Assembly: GCF_002770725.1 (NCBI RefSeq)
Contig: NZ_NQVN01000005.1
Location: forward strand, 124,001-188,000
DNA length: 64,000 nucleotides
Source: Pleomorphomonas carboxyditropha
GTDB lineage: Bacteria; Pseudomonadota; Alphaproteobacteria; Rhizobiales; Pleomorphomonadaceae
Direction of reading: 5' to 3'
The position numbers were made by a program, and so were the translations under genes. Below the pieces are notes generated by a model. The model did not search any database, was not told where the DNA came from, and worked only from the letters and a program-made list of their open reading frames with translations. Positions 17,633 through 28,628 of this stretch are shown here, one piece after another (within the stretch, counting starts at the first letter, position 1; every line of letters starts with the position of its first letter).

Positions 17633-19156
17633 ATGTCCACCTCCGAAGGAAGCGTCAGCTACAAGAAAGCCGACGCCAGCTATTTCGAGCAGCGGCATCT
17701 ATCGCGCTACGCCGGCATCTGGTCGCTGTGGGCGCTGGGCGTCGGCGCGGTGATTTCCGGCCATTTTTCCGGCTGGAACTTCGGATTTGCCACCGGCGGC
17801 TGGGGCGGCATGCTGGCCGCCGGCGCCATCATCGCCGTCATGTACCTCGGTCTCACCTTCTCGATCGCCGAGATGAGCCCGGCGCTGCCGCATACCGGCG
17901 CCGCCTATTCCTTCGCCCGCACGGCCATGGGCCCGTGGGGCGGCTTCGTCACCGGCCTCTGCGAAAACGTCGAATATGTCATCACGCCGGCGGTGATCGT
18001 CACCTTCATCACCGCCTACGTAAACTCCATTCTCGGCCTCGACGCTGCCTATTCGCCGCTCGTCTGGATCGTTTTCTATGCGATCTTCCTCGGTCTCAAC
18101 GTGTTCGGCCTCGAACTGTCGTTCAAGGTGACGCTGGTGGTGACCGTGCTGTCGCTGGCCGTCCTGGTGTTCTTCTGGGTGAGCGCCATTCCCAACATGG
18201 ACTTCTCGCGTTGGGCGCTGAACATCGGCGCCGGTCCCGACGGCACGGCGATCGAGCTGCCGGAGGGCGGCGGCGCGTGGTTCCCGTTCGGCTTCTCTGG
18301 CGTGCTCGCCACGCTGCCGTTCGCCGTCTGGCTGTTCCTCGCCATCGAGCAGCTGCCGCTGGCCGCCGAGGAATCGGTCGATCCCAAGCGTGACATGCCC
18401 AAGGGCATCATTCTCGGCATCTCGACGCTGATCCTTTCCGCCTTCATGATCGTGCTGCTCAACCCGTCGGTCGCCGGCGTCGGCGCCTTCCACCTGGGGT
18501 CCTCGCTCGAGCCGCTGCTCGACGGCTTCCGCGCCGTCTACGGCGACGGCGGCGTGGTGCTGCTCGGCATCGTGGCGCTGACCGGCCTGATCGCCTCCTT
18601 CCACACCATCCTCTATGCGCAAGGGCGGCAGGTCTATTCGCTGTCGCGCGCCGGCTATTTCCCGACGGCGCTGTCACTGACCCACGCCAAATACCGGACG
18701 CCGCACGTCGCCATGATCACCGGCTCCATCGCCGGGCTACTGGTGATGCTGGTCATCTGGTTTGCGCTCGGCGCGGCCGAAGGCGGCGCGGCGATCGGCT
18801 CGGTGCTGCTCAACATGGCGGTGTTCGGCGCCATGTTCTCCTACATCATGCAGGCGATCTCCTTCATCCTGCTCAGGGTCAACCAGCCGGATATCGAACG
18901 TCCCTACAGGAGCCCGCTCGGCATTCCCGGCGCGGCGCTGACCATCGTCATCGCGGTGGTCACGCTCTATTATCAGGTGCAGGATCCGAACTTCTCCAAG
19001 GGCGTGCTGTGGGTGGCCGTATGGTTCGCGGTGGCGATCGCCTATTTCGCGCTCGTCGGCCGTCACAAGCTGATCCTGTCGCCGGAGGAAGAGTTCGCCA
19101 TCGCCCACGCTGGCGGTACCGAACCCGGCTCGGAGGAGCCCGCTCCGGCGGAGTGA
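17633..19156 (+). CDS. APC-family amino acid/ethanolamine permease
   Basis: A 507-residue permease with about 12 membrane helices, resembling the ethanolamine permease group of the APC superfamily: GVGAVISGHFSGWNFG in helix 1, LTFSIAEMSPALPHTGAAYSFAR, and FLAIEQLPLAAEES in the central loop. It probably imports ethanolamine or a similar small amine. An A/G-rich leader with AAGGGGAACGCA precedes the ATG. A strong terminator follows at 19181-19209, so the neighbouring aldehyde dehydrogenase is transcribed separately, though the two may act on the same amine. Confidence 0.85.
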   Translation: MSTSEGSVSYKKADASYFEQRHLSRYAGIWSLWALGVGAVISGHFSGWNFGFATGGWGGMLAAGAIIAVMYLGLTFSIAEMSPALPHTGAAYSFARTAMGPWGGFVTGLCENVEYVITPAVIVTFITAYVNSILGLDAAYSPLVWIVFYAIFLGLNVFGLELSFKVTLVVTVLSLAVLVFFWVSAIPNMDFSRWALNIGAGPDGTAIELPEGGGAWFPFGFSGVLATLPFAVWLFLAIEQLPLAAEESVDPKRDMPKGIILGISTLILSAFMIVLLNPSVAGVGAFHLGSSLEPLLDGFRAVYGDGGVVLLGIVALTGLIASFHTILYAQGRQVYSLSRAGYFPTALSLTHAKYRTPHVAMITGSIAGLLVMLVIWFALGAAEGGAAIGSVLLNMAVFGAMFSYIMQAISFILLRVNQPDIERPYRSPLGIPGAALTIVIAVVTLYYQVQDPNFSKGVLWVAVWFAVAIAYFALVGRHKLILSPEEEFAIAHAGGTEPGSEEPAPAE

Positions 19157-19180
19157 GCCGTCTTTTCCACGCGAACAGCA

Positions 19181-19209
19181 CGGGGCGCCTCCACTGGCGC
19201 CCCGTTTTT
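19181..19209 (+). terminator. Rho-independent terminator after permease gene
   Basis: Perfect 9-bp stem CGGGGCGCC (19181-19189) / GGCGCCCCG (19196-19204), six-base loop, directly followed by TTTTT (19205-19209), 25 bases after the permease stop. Confidence 0.93.
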
Positions 19210-19309
19210 CATGTTGCGTCTGTCTCTTGATTGCAGGGCGCCGGCATGCAGAGATGAAGACTTGGGTGTCTGCTGGTCGGCGCCCCAGAGAGCGAATGGA
19301 GCACCCATC

Positions 19310-20713
19310 GTGTCCGACGTCATGACGCTCGTTTCGCCCGTCGACGGCTCGGTCTATGCCGAACGCCGGATTGCCGCCGAAGCGGAGATGAACCGCGTGT
19401 TCCGTCTCGCCCGCGATGCCCAGAAGCCCTGGGCGAAGCTGCCGCTCGAAACCCGCGTCGACTATTGCCTCAAGGCGCTCGACGCGCTGCTGGCCATGCG
19501 GCCGCGCATCGCCGAGGAACTGACCTGGCAGATGGGCCGGCCGATCCGCTACACGCCGTTCGAGCTCAACGGCGTCGAGCAGCGCACCCGCCATATGGCT
19601 GAGATCGCCTCGGCCAGCCTCCAGCCGCTCGACAGCGGCCTCGAGTTCGGCGACCACGGCGCCCACCGCACTATCAGCCGCGAACCGCTCGGCGTCGTCT
19701 TCGTGGTGGCGCCCTGGAACTATCCCTATCTCACCACCGTCAACTCGGTGATGCCGGCGCTGATGGCCGGCAACACGGTGGTGCTGAAGCATTCCGACCA
19801 GACGCTCCTGGTGGCCGAGCGTTTCCAGGACGCCTTCGACGCCGCCGGCCTGCCGGAGGGCGTGTTCCAGCACATCGTGCTCAGCCACGACCAGACGGCG
19901 GCGGCGATCGCCGGCCGCAAGGCCGACATGGTGGCCTTCACCGGCTCGGTGGCCGGCGGCGCGGCGATGGAACGGGCGGCGGCCGGCACCTTCATCGCCG
20001 TCAACCTGGAGCTCGGCGGCAAGGACCCGGCCTACGTCCGGCCCGATGCCAGGCTCGATTTCGCCATCGAGAACGTCGCCGACGGCGCTTTCTTCAATTC
20101 GGGACAGTGCTGCTGCGGCATCGAGCGCGTCTACGTTCATGAGAAGGTCTACGACGATTTCCTGGTCGGCCTCGTCGATCTGACCAGGAAATACGTGCTC
20201 GGCAATCCCACCGATCCCTCGGTCACCTTGGGGCCGATGGCGCGCGCCCGCGGCGCGGCGACGGTGCGCGCGCAGATCGCCGCGGCGCTGCGGGGCGGCG
20301 CCGTCGCCCATATCGACCCGAAGCTGTTCCCGGCCGATCGGGACGGTACGCCCTATATCGCGCCGCAGGTGCTGACCTCGGTCAATCACCAGATGGCCTT
20401 CATGACCGAGGAGACCTTCGGCCCGGCCGTCGGCATCATGAAGGTGCGTGATGACGCCGAGGCGCTGGCCCTGATGAACGATTCGAAATACGGGCTGACC
20501 TGCTCGCTGTGGACCGAGGATCTCGATGCCGCCGAGGCGATCGGCCGCGACCTCGAAACCGGCACCGTCTTCGTCAACCGCTGCGACTATCTCGACCCGG
20601 CGCTCACCTGGACCGGCGTCAAGGATACCGGTCGCGGGGCGGCGCTGTCGCCGCTCGGCTTCCACGGCCTGACGCGGCCGAAGAGCTGGTACGTGCGGCA
20701 GGCGCCGGTGTAG
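19310..20713 (+). CDS. NAD(P)-dependent aldehyde dehydrogenase
   Basis: A 467-residue aldehyde dehydrogenase. Visible catalytic positions (numbering from the GTG) are Asn137 in APWNYPY, Glu234 in LELGGK and the nucleophile Cys268 in NSGQCC; the cofactor loop FTGSVAGG is near residue 210. I chose GTG 19310, because GGAG (19298-19301) is eight bases upstream; ATG 19322 is the alternative. Placement behind an ethanolamine-type permease suggests oxidation of an amine-derived aldehyde, but the substrate is not certain. Confidence 0.92.
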   Translation: MSDVMTLVSPVDGSVYAERRIAAEAEMNRVFRLARDAQKPWAKLPLETRVDYCLKALDALLAMRPRIAEELTWQMGRPIRYTPFELNGVEQRTRHMAEIASASLQPLDSGLEFGDHGAHRTISREPLGVVFVVAPWNYPYLTTVNSVMPALMAGNTVVLKHSDQTLLVAERFQDAFDAAGLPEGVFQHIVLSHDQTAAAIAGRKADMVAFTGSVAGGAAMERAAAGTFIAVNLELGGKDPAYVRPDARLDFAIENVADGAFFNSGQCCCGIERVYVHEKVYDDFLVGLVDLTRKYVLGNPTDPSVTLGPMARARGAATVRAQIAAALRGGAVAHIDPKLFPADRDGTPYIAPQVLTSVNHQMAFMTEETFGPAVGIMKVRDDAEALALMNDSKYGLTCSLWTEDLDAAEAIGRDLETGTVFVNRCDYLDPALTWTGVKDTGRGAALSPLGFHGLTRPKSWYVRQAPV

Positions 20714-20832
20714 CCGGGCTGCCGCCCGGACCTGCCCGGAGGCACAGCCTCCGGACCTCCCGTTCTCTTTTCAAAAAGCTGGAGGGTGTGGGAGGCTGCG
20801 CTTCCCACACGGGGATCGGGGCGGCAGCCCCG
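20714..20832. repeat. Cluster of four intergenic hairpins
   Basis: Four stem-loops follow one another directly after the aldehyde dehydrogenase stop: CCGGGC/GCCCGG (20714-20729), CCGGAGGC/GCCTCCGG (20736-20754), GTGTGGGA/TCCCACAC (20786-20810) and CGGGGC/GCCCCG (20817-20832). None has a T-run. The arrangement resembles structured intergenic repeats common in alphaproteobacteria. The first may aid termination. Confidence 0.6.
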
Positions 20833-20929
20833 AATTCCGGCGATCGAGGCTTTCTCCGGCCGGCAATGCCGCCGAGAGCGCCGTGCGTTCTGTCGAACGC
20901 AAGGTGTCGCTCTCGGTTATTGCCTTGTC

Positions 20930-20974
20930 GCATCGCTTTCGCGGAAAACCGGTTCCCACTTTTCCGCACGATGC
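20930..20974 (-). repeat. Rhizobiales-type 45-bp palindromic intergenic repeat, copy 1
   Basis: A two-part palindrome: outer arms GCATCG (20930-20935) and CGATGC (20969-20974), inner arms GCGGAAAA (20941-20948) and TTTTCCGC (20960-20967), with a central ACCGGTTCCCAC. It is a diverged copy, in opposite orientation, of the element at 60289-60333. It lies 40 bases upstream of pyrF. Such elements are widespread between genes in Rhizobium-related genomes. Confidence 0.75.
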
Positions 20975-21013
20975 GTTATATCGCCTACCGAGCTCGTTTC
21001 CCGGAGATCCGCC

Positions 21014-21865
21014 ATGCCCGTCATTCCTTTCGCCGACCGCTTCGAGGCGATCGCCGACCGCCGCTCGCCGCTCACCGTCGGCATCGATCCGGCGCCGGAG
21101 GTGCTGAAGGCGTGGGATCTGCCCTACAACGCCGAGGGCGTGCGGGTGTTCGGCCTCGAAATGGTCGAGGCGGTGGGCGATCTCGTCGGTGTCTTCAAGC
21201 CGCAGATCGCCTTTTTCGAGCGCTTCGGCTGGCAGGGCCTCAAATCGGCGGCCGAGGTGATCGGCCACGCCCGCTCGGCCGATGCGCTGGTCATCGCCGA
21301 CATCAAGCGGATGGACATCGGCCATACCATCGAGGCCTACGCCGGCGCCTGGATCGGCGACGACGCGGGAACGCCGGTCGATGCCATCACCCTCGGTGCC
21401 TACATGGGCTCGGGATCGCTGAAGCCGGTGGTCAAGCGCGCCGCCGAGCACGGCGCCGGCCTGTTCGTCGTGGTGCGCTCGTCGAATCCCGACGGCATCC
21501 TGCTACAGACCGCCCGGCAGGCCGATGAGCGCACGGTGGCCGACGCGCTGGCCGACGACCTCACCGCCTTCAATCAGGGCGCGCTCGGCAAAACGGGCAA
21601 CGGTCCCTGCGGGGCGGTGGTCGGCGCGACGCTCGACGACGCCGACGAGGTGCTCGAACGGCTGCCGACGTCGCTGATCCTCGCCCCCGGCATCGGCGCG
21701 CAGGGCGCCACCATGGCCGACCTCAGGTCGCGCTTCGGCCGGGCGGCGGCCAAGCGGACGCTGCCCAACGTCTCGCGGCAGGTGGCGGCGGCCGGTCCGT
21801 CGAGGAAGGCCTTGCGCGAGACCGTCGAGCGCCTCGCCGAAGACGCCTTCGCGCTGCGCGGCTGA
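21014..21865 (+). CDS. pyrF: Orotidine 5'-phosphate decarboxylase (type 2)
   Basis: A 283-residue enzyme of the longer, mycobacterial-type PyrF group. The active-site lysines and aspartates are Lys62 in FKPQIAFFERFGW and the Asp96-x-Lys98...Asp101 set in IADIKRMDIGHT. It decarboxylates OMP to UMP, the last step of pyrimidine synthesis. I took ATG 21014, where family similarity begins; the open frame extends further upstream through the palindromic repeat. The uup gene follows after 15 bases and may be cotranscribed. Confidence 0.95.
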   Translation: MPVIPFADRFEAIADRRSPLTVGIDPAPEVLKAWDLPYNAEGVRVFGLEMVEAVGDLVGVFKPQIAFFERFGWQGLKSAAEVIGHARSADALVIADIKRMDIGHTIEAYAGAWIGDDAGTPVDAITLGAYMGSGSLKPVVKRAAEHGAGLFVVVRSSNPDGILLQTARQADERTVADALADDLTAFNQGALGKTGNGPCGAVVGATLDDADEVLERLPTSLILAPGIGAQGATMADLRSRFGRAAAKRTLPNVSRQVAAAGPSRKALRETVERLAEDAFALRG

Positions 21866-21880
21866 CGGAGACGATAGCGG

Positions 21881-23695
<1,815 letters not shown>

Positions 23696-23763
23696 CGGGG
23701 CGTTGCCGTGTGCCGGCTTGCGCACCGCCACCTTTTAGGCAAGACAGGAGGCTAATTCGGTCG

Positions 23764-25974
23764 ATGATGATGCGAACCATGCCCGTCCTCCGCTTTCTCG
23801 TCCTTCTTTTCACCCTTGTCCTGCCGGTCATGGCCGAGGCGCAGACGGCTCCGGCCCCCGCCATTCCGACGCCGAAGATCGTCGTGCCGACCCAGCCGGC
23901 GGCGCCGGAGGCCGCTCCCGTCACCTCGCCGGAGGCGGCGAAGGCGCTGGCCGACATCCTGAAGGATGATACCGCACGGGCGGCGCTGATCGGCGAACTG
24001 GAACGGCTGGCCCAGCCGGCCACGACGGGCGAGGCGACCGCCAATGGCGGCGAGGCGGCCCCGCCCGCCGACGCGACGGCTGCCGAGCCGGCCACCCCGG
24101 TGGTGCCGCTGGCCCGCGAGATCGGATCGGTGACGCAGGACCTGTCGCGGCAGGTGGTCGACGTGGTGCTGAAGATCGGCCGCGGCCTCGGCAACCTGAC
24201 GCGCCTCGTCGACGGCAGCGCCGCCATCAACTGGGAGGGGGTGCGCGAGCAGGGCGTGTCGCTGGTGATCCTGGTGGTCTTCGCCTTCGCGACGCTGACG
24301 ATCGCCCGCTTTATCGCCCGCTGGCCGCTCGGCGCGGTCGAGAGGGCCGCCGGGGACAAGCCGTGGACGCGACGCATCCTGTGGAGCGGCCTTGCGCTCT
24401 TCATCGACTGGGCGGTGATCGGCCTCGCCTGGTTCGTCACCTCGGCCTATGCCATCGCCGCCTCGGGTGGCGGTCGCATCGACCTGATGCAGAGCCTGTT
24501 CATCGACGCCTTCGTGGTGATCGAATTCCTGAAGAGCTGCCTTGCCGCCGTCCTCCAGTATCGCCGGCCGGCCCTCAAGGTATTCGATCTCGATCCGGCG
24601 ACGGCGCGCTTCTGGTATCTCTGGCTCAGCCGCCTGATCGGCTTTCTCGGCTACGGCGTGCTGGTCGCCCATCCCCTGGTCAACCAGGCGATCGGCTTTT
24701 CGGTCGGCATCGGCTTCCGCCTCGCCGTGGTGCTGATCACGCTGGTGGGCGCCACGGTGCTGGTGACGCTGAAGCGCGACGAGGTGAGGGCCGGCCTCTA
24801 CCGGCTGATCGAGCCGGTGAAGAGCTCGGTGCCGCGCACGGCGCTGGCGCTGCTCGCCCATAGCTGGCACATCGTCGTCATCGTCTATCTCGCGGTGGCC
24901 TTCGTGCTCTGGGTGAGCCGGCCGTTCGACGCCGTCGACTACATGGCCTGGGCGACGGTCGAGACGGTGCTGGCCATCGCCCTCGGCGGCCTCGCCGACG
25001 GCCTGATTTCCCACGCCATCTCCGGCGGCGTCCGCCTGCCGGCCGACGTCAAGAAGACGCTGCCCCTCTTGGAAGCGCGGCTCAACATGATGGTGCCGAT
25101 GATCTTCCGCGCCGTGCGCATCGTGCTGGTGGTGGTGGTGGTGGCCGTGGTGCTGCAGAGCTGGGGCGTCGTCGACCTGATCGCCTGGTTCCAGTCCGAC
25201 GGCGGCACCGACGCGGTCGGCCGCATCCTGTCGGCGGCGATCATCGTGCTCATCGCCGGCGGCATCTGGCTCGCCGCTTCGAGCTGGGTGGAATACCGTC
25301 TCAACCCGTCGCTCGGCCGCATCACGAATGCCCGCACGCGCACGCTGCTGTCGCTGTTCCGCAACGCCTTCTCGATCGTGCTGATCATCATCGCCGCCAT
25401 GCTGACGCTCAGCCAGCTCGGCGTCGACATCGCCCCGCTGATCGCCGGCGCCGGCGTCGTCGGCCTCGCCGTCGGCTTCGGCTCGCAGAAGCTGGTGCAG
25501 GACATCATCACCGGCGCCTTCATCCAGTTCGAGAATGCCATGAACGAGGGCGACACGGTCACCGTCGCCGGCCTCACCGGCACCGTGGACCGGCTGACCA
25601 TCCGGTCGGTCGGCATCCGCGACGGCGACGGCGTCTACCACATCATCCCCTTCTCGTCGGTGACCAGCGTGTCGAACGCCATGCGGGGCTTCGCCTTCGC
25701 CTCGTCGACGATCAGCGTCTCCTATGCCACCGATCTGGAGGTGGCGAAATCCGCCATGCGGGAGGCGTTCGACCGGCTGATGGACGGACCGCGCGGCGCC
25801 GTCATCCTGGAGCCGTTGGAAATGCAGGGTCTCGTTTCCTTCTCCGCGGCCGGCGTGGCGGTGAAGGTGCGGATCAAGACGCTGCCCGGCGAGCAGGGAG
25901 CGACCGGGCGGCTCTACAACGAGCTGGTCAAGCAGGTGTTCGACGAGCGCGGCATCCAATTCTCCTTCCCCTGA
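23764..25974 (+). CDS. Mechanosensitive ion channel (large MscS-family)
   Basis: A 736-residue multi-helix channel. It has an N-terminal signal-like segment (VLRFLVLLFTLVLPVMAEAQ), a periplasmic Pro/Ala-rich region to about residue 110, many membrane helices and then the MscS core: the pore-lining GAGVVGLAVGFGSQKLVQD helix near residue 575 and the beta domain EGDTVTVAGLTGTVDRLTIRS. It opens under membrane tension to release solutes. Three ATGs in a row (23764, 23767, 23770) follow AGGAGG at 23746-23751; I took the first. Confidence 0.9.
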   Translation: MMMRTMPVLRFLVLLFTLVLPVMAEAQTAPAPAIPTPKIVVPTQPAAPEAAPVTSPEAAKALADILKDDTARAALIGELERLAQPATTGEATANGGEAAPPADATAAEPATPVVPLAREIGSVTQDLSRQVVDVVLKIGRGLGNLTRLVDGSAAINWEGVREQGVSLVILVVFAFATLTIARFIARWPLGAVERAAGDKPWTRRILWSGLALFIDWAVIGLAWFVTSAYAIAASGGGRIDLMQSLFIDAFVVIEFLKSCLAAVLQYRRPALKVFDLDPATARFWYLWLSRLIGFLGYGVLVAHPLVNQAIGFSVGIGFRLAVVLITLVGATVLVTLKRDEVRAGLYRLIEPVKSSVPRTALALLAHSWHIVVIVYLAVAFVLWVSRPFDAVDYMAWATVETVLAIALGGLADGLISHAISGGVRLPADVKKTLPLLEARLNMMVPMIFRAVRIVLVVVVVAVVLQSWGVVDLIAWFQSDGGTDAVGRILSAAIIVLIAGGIWLAASSWVEYRLNPSLGRITNARTRTLLSLFRNAFSIVLIIIAAMLTLSQLGVDIAPLIAGAGVVGLAVGFGSQKLVQDIITGAFIQFENAMNEGDTVTVAGLTGTVDRLTIRSVGIRDGDGVYHIIPFSSVTSVSNAMRGFAFASSTISVSYATDLEVAKSAMREAFDRLMDGPRGAVILEPLEMQGLVSFSAAGVAVKVRIKTLPGEQGATGRLYNELVKQVFDERGIQFSFP

Positions 25975-26122
25975 CCGGCGGGCGATATCGCCGATCTGCA
26001 AGGCCGTGGTTACGCTCTTGCCGAAAAAGACATTTGCGTTTGACGGCCGGCGTTCTAAATGAAAGGCCAGAGGCGCGGGGCCGCGCGCCCGACCGGCCCT
26101 TCCCGGATGGAGACGACAGGAT

Positions 26123-27127
26123 TTGAGCGATCCCACCGACGACGACACCAGCGCGGGAGCGCCGCCGGGACGTATAGCGCGCGTGCTGAAGTGGGTCGGC
26201 CCAGCCATTGCCGTGGTGTTGATCGCTGGTGCGGTCTGGGTGCTGTGGGACATGGCGACCAAGATGTCGCTGGCCGACATCCATGCCGCGCTGGTGGCGC
26301 TGCCGGCCCACCGTTTCGCGCTGGCTTTCGCCTTTACCTTTTGCGGCCTCGCGGCGCTCGCCACCTACGACCTGCTGGCGCTGCATGCGCTCAACTACAC
26401 CAGTTCCATCAGCCTGACGCGGGCGGTGTTCGGCGGCCTCATCGCCAACGTGTTCGCCAACACTCTCGGCTTTCCGCTGCTGTCGGGCGGCGGCGCCCGT
26501 TACCGCATCTATTCCATGGTCGGCGTCAGCTTCTCGGTGGTGGCCAGGCTGATCGTCATGAGCTGGCTGACCATGTGGTCCGGCATCCTGTTCGTGCTGG
26601 GGCTGGCGCTGACGCTGGAGCCGACGACGCAGTATCCGGTGTTTCCCCACCACTATATCGACCGGCTGGTCGGCCTCGTCGTTCTGGTGGCGCTCACCGG
26701 CTTCATCGTCTGGCTGGCGAAGAAGCGCCGGGCGATCAGGGTCAGCGGCATGGTGGTGCGCATGCCCAAGGCCAAGCCCGCCTTCCTGATGGTGCTGGCC
26801 GGAGCGATCGATCTTCTTGCAGCCTGCGGCACGCTGTATGTCCTGCTGCCGCCCGACGCGGTGCCCGACACCGCCCGCTATCTCGTCACCTACTCGCTGG
26901 CCTTTCTGGCGGGCATGGCCGCCAACACGCCCGGCGGCGTCGGCGTGTTCGAGGCGACGGTGGTCACCGGGCTCGGTATCGCCCACCGTCCGGACGTCGC
27001 CGCCGCGCTGATCCTGTTCCGCGTCATCTATTTCGTGGTGCCGCTCATCTTCGCCCTGGTGCTGCTGGCCTTCTTCGAAGGCCGCCACCGGCTCGCCGTG
27101 CGGCGGGCGCGCCGCGAGGAAGTGTGA
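26123..27127 (+). CDS. Lysylphosphatidylglycerol synthase-like (UPF0104) transmembrane protein
   Basis: A 334-residue integral membrane protein of the LPG synthase TM-region family, with about eight helices and blocks FGGLIANVFANTLGFPLLSGGGARYRIY and GMAANTPGGVGVFEATV. It has no C-terminal aminoacyl-transfer domain, so it is not a full MprF; family members are thought to move or flip lipids. The start appears to be TTG at 26123, with GGAG ten bases upstream. No ATG or GTG lies in frame nearby, and the next in-frame Met is inside the first helix region. Confidence 0.82.
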   Translation: MSDPTDDDTSAGAPPGRIARVLKWVGPAIAVVLIAGAVWVLWDMATKMSLADIHAALVALPAHRFALAFAFTFCGLAALATYDLLALHALNYTSSISLTRAVFGGLIANVFANTLGFPLLSGGGARYRIYSMVGVSFSVVARLIVMSWLTMWSGILFVLGLALTLEPTTQYPVFPHHYIDRLVGLVVLVALTGFIVWLAKKRRAIRVSGMVVRMPKAKPAFLMVLAGAIDLLAACGTLYVLLPPDAVPDTARYLVTYSLAFLAGMAANTPGGVGVFEATVVTGLGIAHRPDVAAALILFRVIYFVVPLIFALVLLAFFEGRHRLAVRRARREEV

Positions 27128-27248
27128 GCCGGAAGTAACGGTGCGGCGCACCGAACCATAGAGCCATGGGCAAGGCTTGTTCGGCGCTCCGTTCTGGATC
27201 ACTACTCGTCGCCCGCCGGCCGTGAGCCGCGTCCGCCCGAGTGACCAT

Positions 27249-28469
27249 ATGAGCCATCCGACGTCGACGAACGCCTTCGCCCACCGGCCGTATGTTCTCT
27301 ACTGGCTGGCCCGTCTGTTCGCCACCTTCGCCATCCAGATCGTGGTGGTCGCCGTCGGCTGGAAGGTCTACGACCTCACCCACGATCCCATGGCGCTCGG
27401 CTATGTCGGGCTGATGCAGTTCCTGCCGGCCTTCCTCCTGGTGCTGATTACCGGCACGGTGGCCGACCGCGTCTCGCGGCGCTTCATCATCGTCGTTTGT
27501 TTCACTGTGGAGGCAGCGGCGGCCGTCTGGCTGTTCGCGCTGTCCTGGACGGCGTCGCCGAGCGTGGCGCCGATCTACCTCATCCTCCTGGTGCTGGGCG
27601 TCGCCCGCGCCTTCATGGGGCCGGCCATGCAGTCGGTGGTGCCGAATCTGGTGCCCAGGGCGGCGCTCGCCAACGCCATCGGCTGGGTATCGTCGTCCTG
27701 GCAGGTGGCGGCGATCGGCGGACCGGTGGCCGGCGGCCTGCTCTACGGCATATCCGAATTCGCCGCCTTCGGCACGGCGGTGGTGCTGCTGGCCGCCGCC
27801 GTCGGCCTGATGCTGGCGCTGCCGCCGATCATCGTGGCCCGGCAGGGCAAGGAGTCGGCGTGGCAGGCGGTGTCGGCTGGCTTCCGCTACGTGTTCTCCA
27901 ACCGCATCGTGCTCGGCGCCATCTCGCTCGACCTGTTCGCGGTGCTGCTCGGCGGCGCCGTGGCGCTGATGCCGGTCTATGCGTCCGACATCCTGGTGCT
28001 CGGCCCGACCGGTCTCGGCATGATGCGGGCGGCGCCCGGCGTCGGCGCCATCCTGGTGGCGGCTTTCCTGGCGCGCTTTCCGATCCGGGCGATGGCCGGC
28101 GTCAAGATGTTCCTGGGCGTTGCGGTGTTCGGGCTGGCCACCGTGGTGTTCGGCGTCTCGGTGACGCCGTGGCTGTCCATCCTTTGCCTCGGGCTGATGG
28201 GCGCCGGCGACATGATCTCGGTCTACGTGCGCGAGACGCTGATCCAGCTCGCCACGCCCGACGAACTGCGCGGCCGCGTCTCGGCCGTCAACATGGTGTT
28301 CGTCGGCGCCTCCAACGAACTCGGCGAGTTCCGCGCCGGCAGCATGGCGGCCTTGATCGGCACCGTGCCGGCGGTGGTGTTCGGCGGCGCCGGCACGCTT
28401 TTCGTCGCCGGCCTGTGGTCGGCGATCTTCCCCGACCTCCGCCGCGCCGAGAAGCTCGATGGAAGTTGA
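27249..28469 (+). CDS. MFS transporter (DHA3/EntS-like exporter)
   Basis: A 406-residue major facilitator with 12 predicted helices. The family motif A is recognisable as GTVADRVSRRF after helix 2, and SWQVAAIGGPVAGGLLYG is typical of the DHA3 group that includes EntS. It should export a small molecule by proton antiport. I chose ATG 27249, where the hydrophobic register begins; an upstream in-frame extension of 24 residues has no membrane or family features. The substrate is unknown. Confidence 0.88.
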   Translation: MSHPTSTNAFAHRPYVLYWLARLFATFAIQIVVVAVGWKVYDLTHDPMALGYVGLMQFLPAFLLVLITGTVADRVSRRFIIVVCFTVEAAAAVWLFALSWTASPSVAPIYLILLVLGVARAFMGPAMQSVVPNLVPRAALANAIGWVSSSWQVAAIGGPVAGGLLYGISEFAAFGTAVVLLAAAVGLMLALPPIIVARQGKESAWQAVSAGFRYVFSNRIVLGAISLDLFAVLLGGAVALMPVYASDILVLGPTGLGMMRAAPGVGAILVAAFLARFPIRAMAGVKMFLGVAVFGLATVVFGVSVTPWLSILCLGLMGAGDMISVYVRETLIQLATPDELRGRVSAVNMVFVGASNELGEFRAGSMAALIGTVPAVVFGGAGTLFVAGLWSAIFPDLRRAEKLDGS

Positions 28470-28500
28470 TCGGGCCATTTTGTTGGCCTCAATCGCCGGC

Positions 28501-28614
28501 GGGCCTCCGGCCCTTAGGCTTTCCGCTCCGCTAGACGCATTTCGAGGCGATTCTTGCCTCGAAATGCCGCTTCGCGCGGTGCCGTTCGGCACCGAAAGCC
28601 GCTTGGCGCGGCTT
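28501..28614. repeat. Hairpin cluster between convergent genes
   Basis: Four stem-loops between the MFS stop and the chemoreceptor stop: GGGCC/GGCCC (28501-28513), GCATTTCGAGGC/GCCTCGAAATGC (28537-28567, 12-bp perfect stem), CGGTGCCG/CGGCACCG (28577-28594) and AAGCCGC/GCGGCTT (28596-28614). No long T-run follows. They probably end transcription or protect the 3' ends of both mRNAs. Confidence 0.6.
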
Positions 28615-28628
28615 CAAGCAATGTCGTT

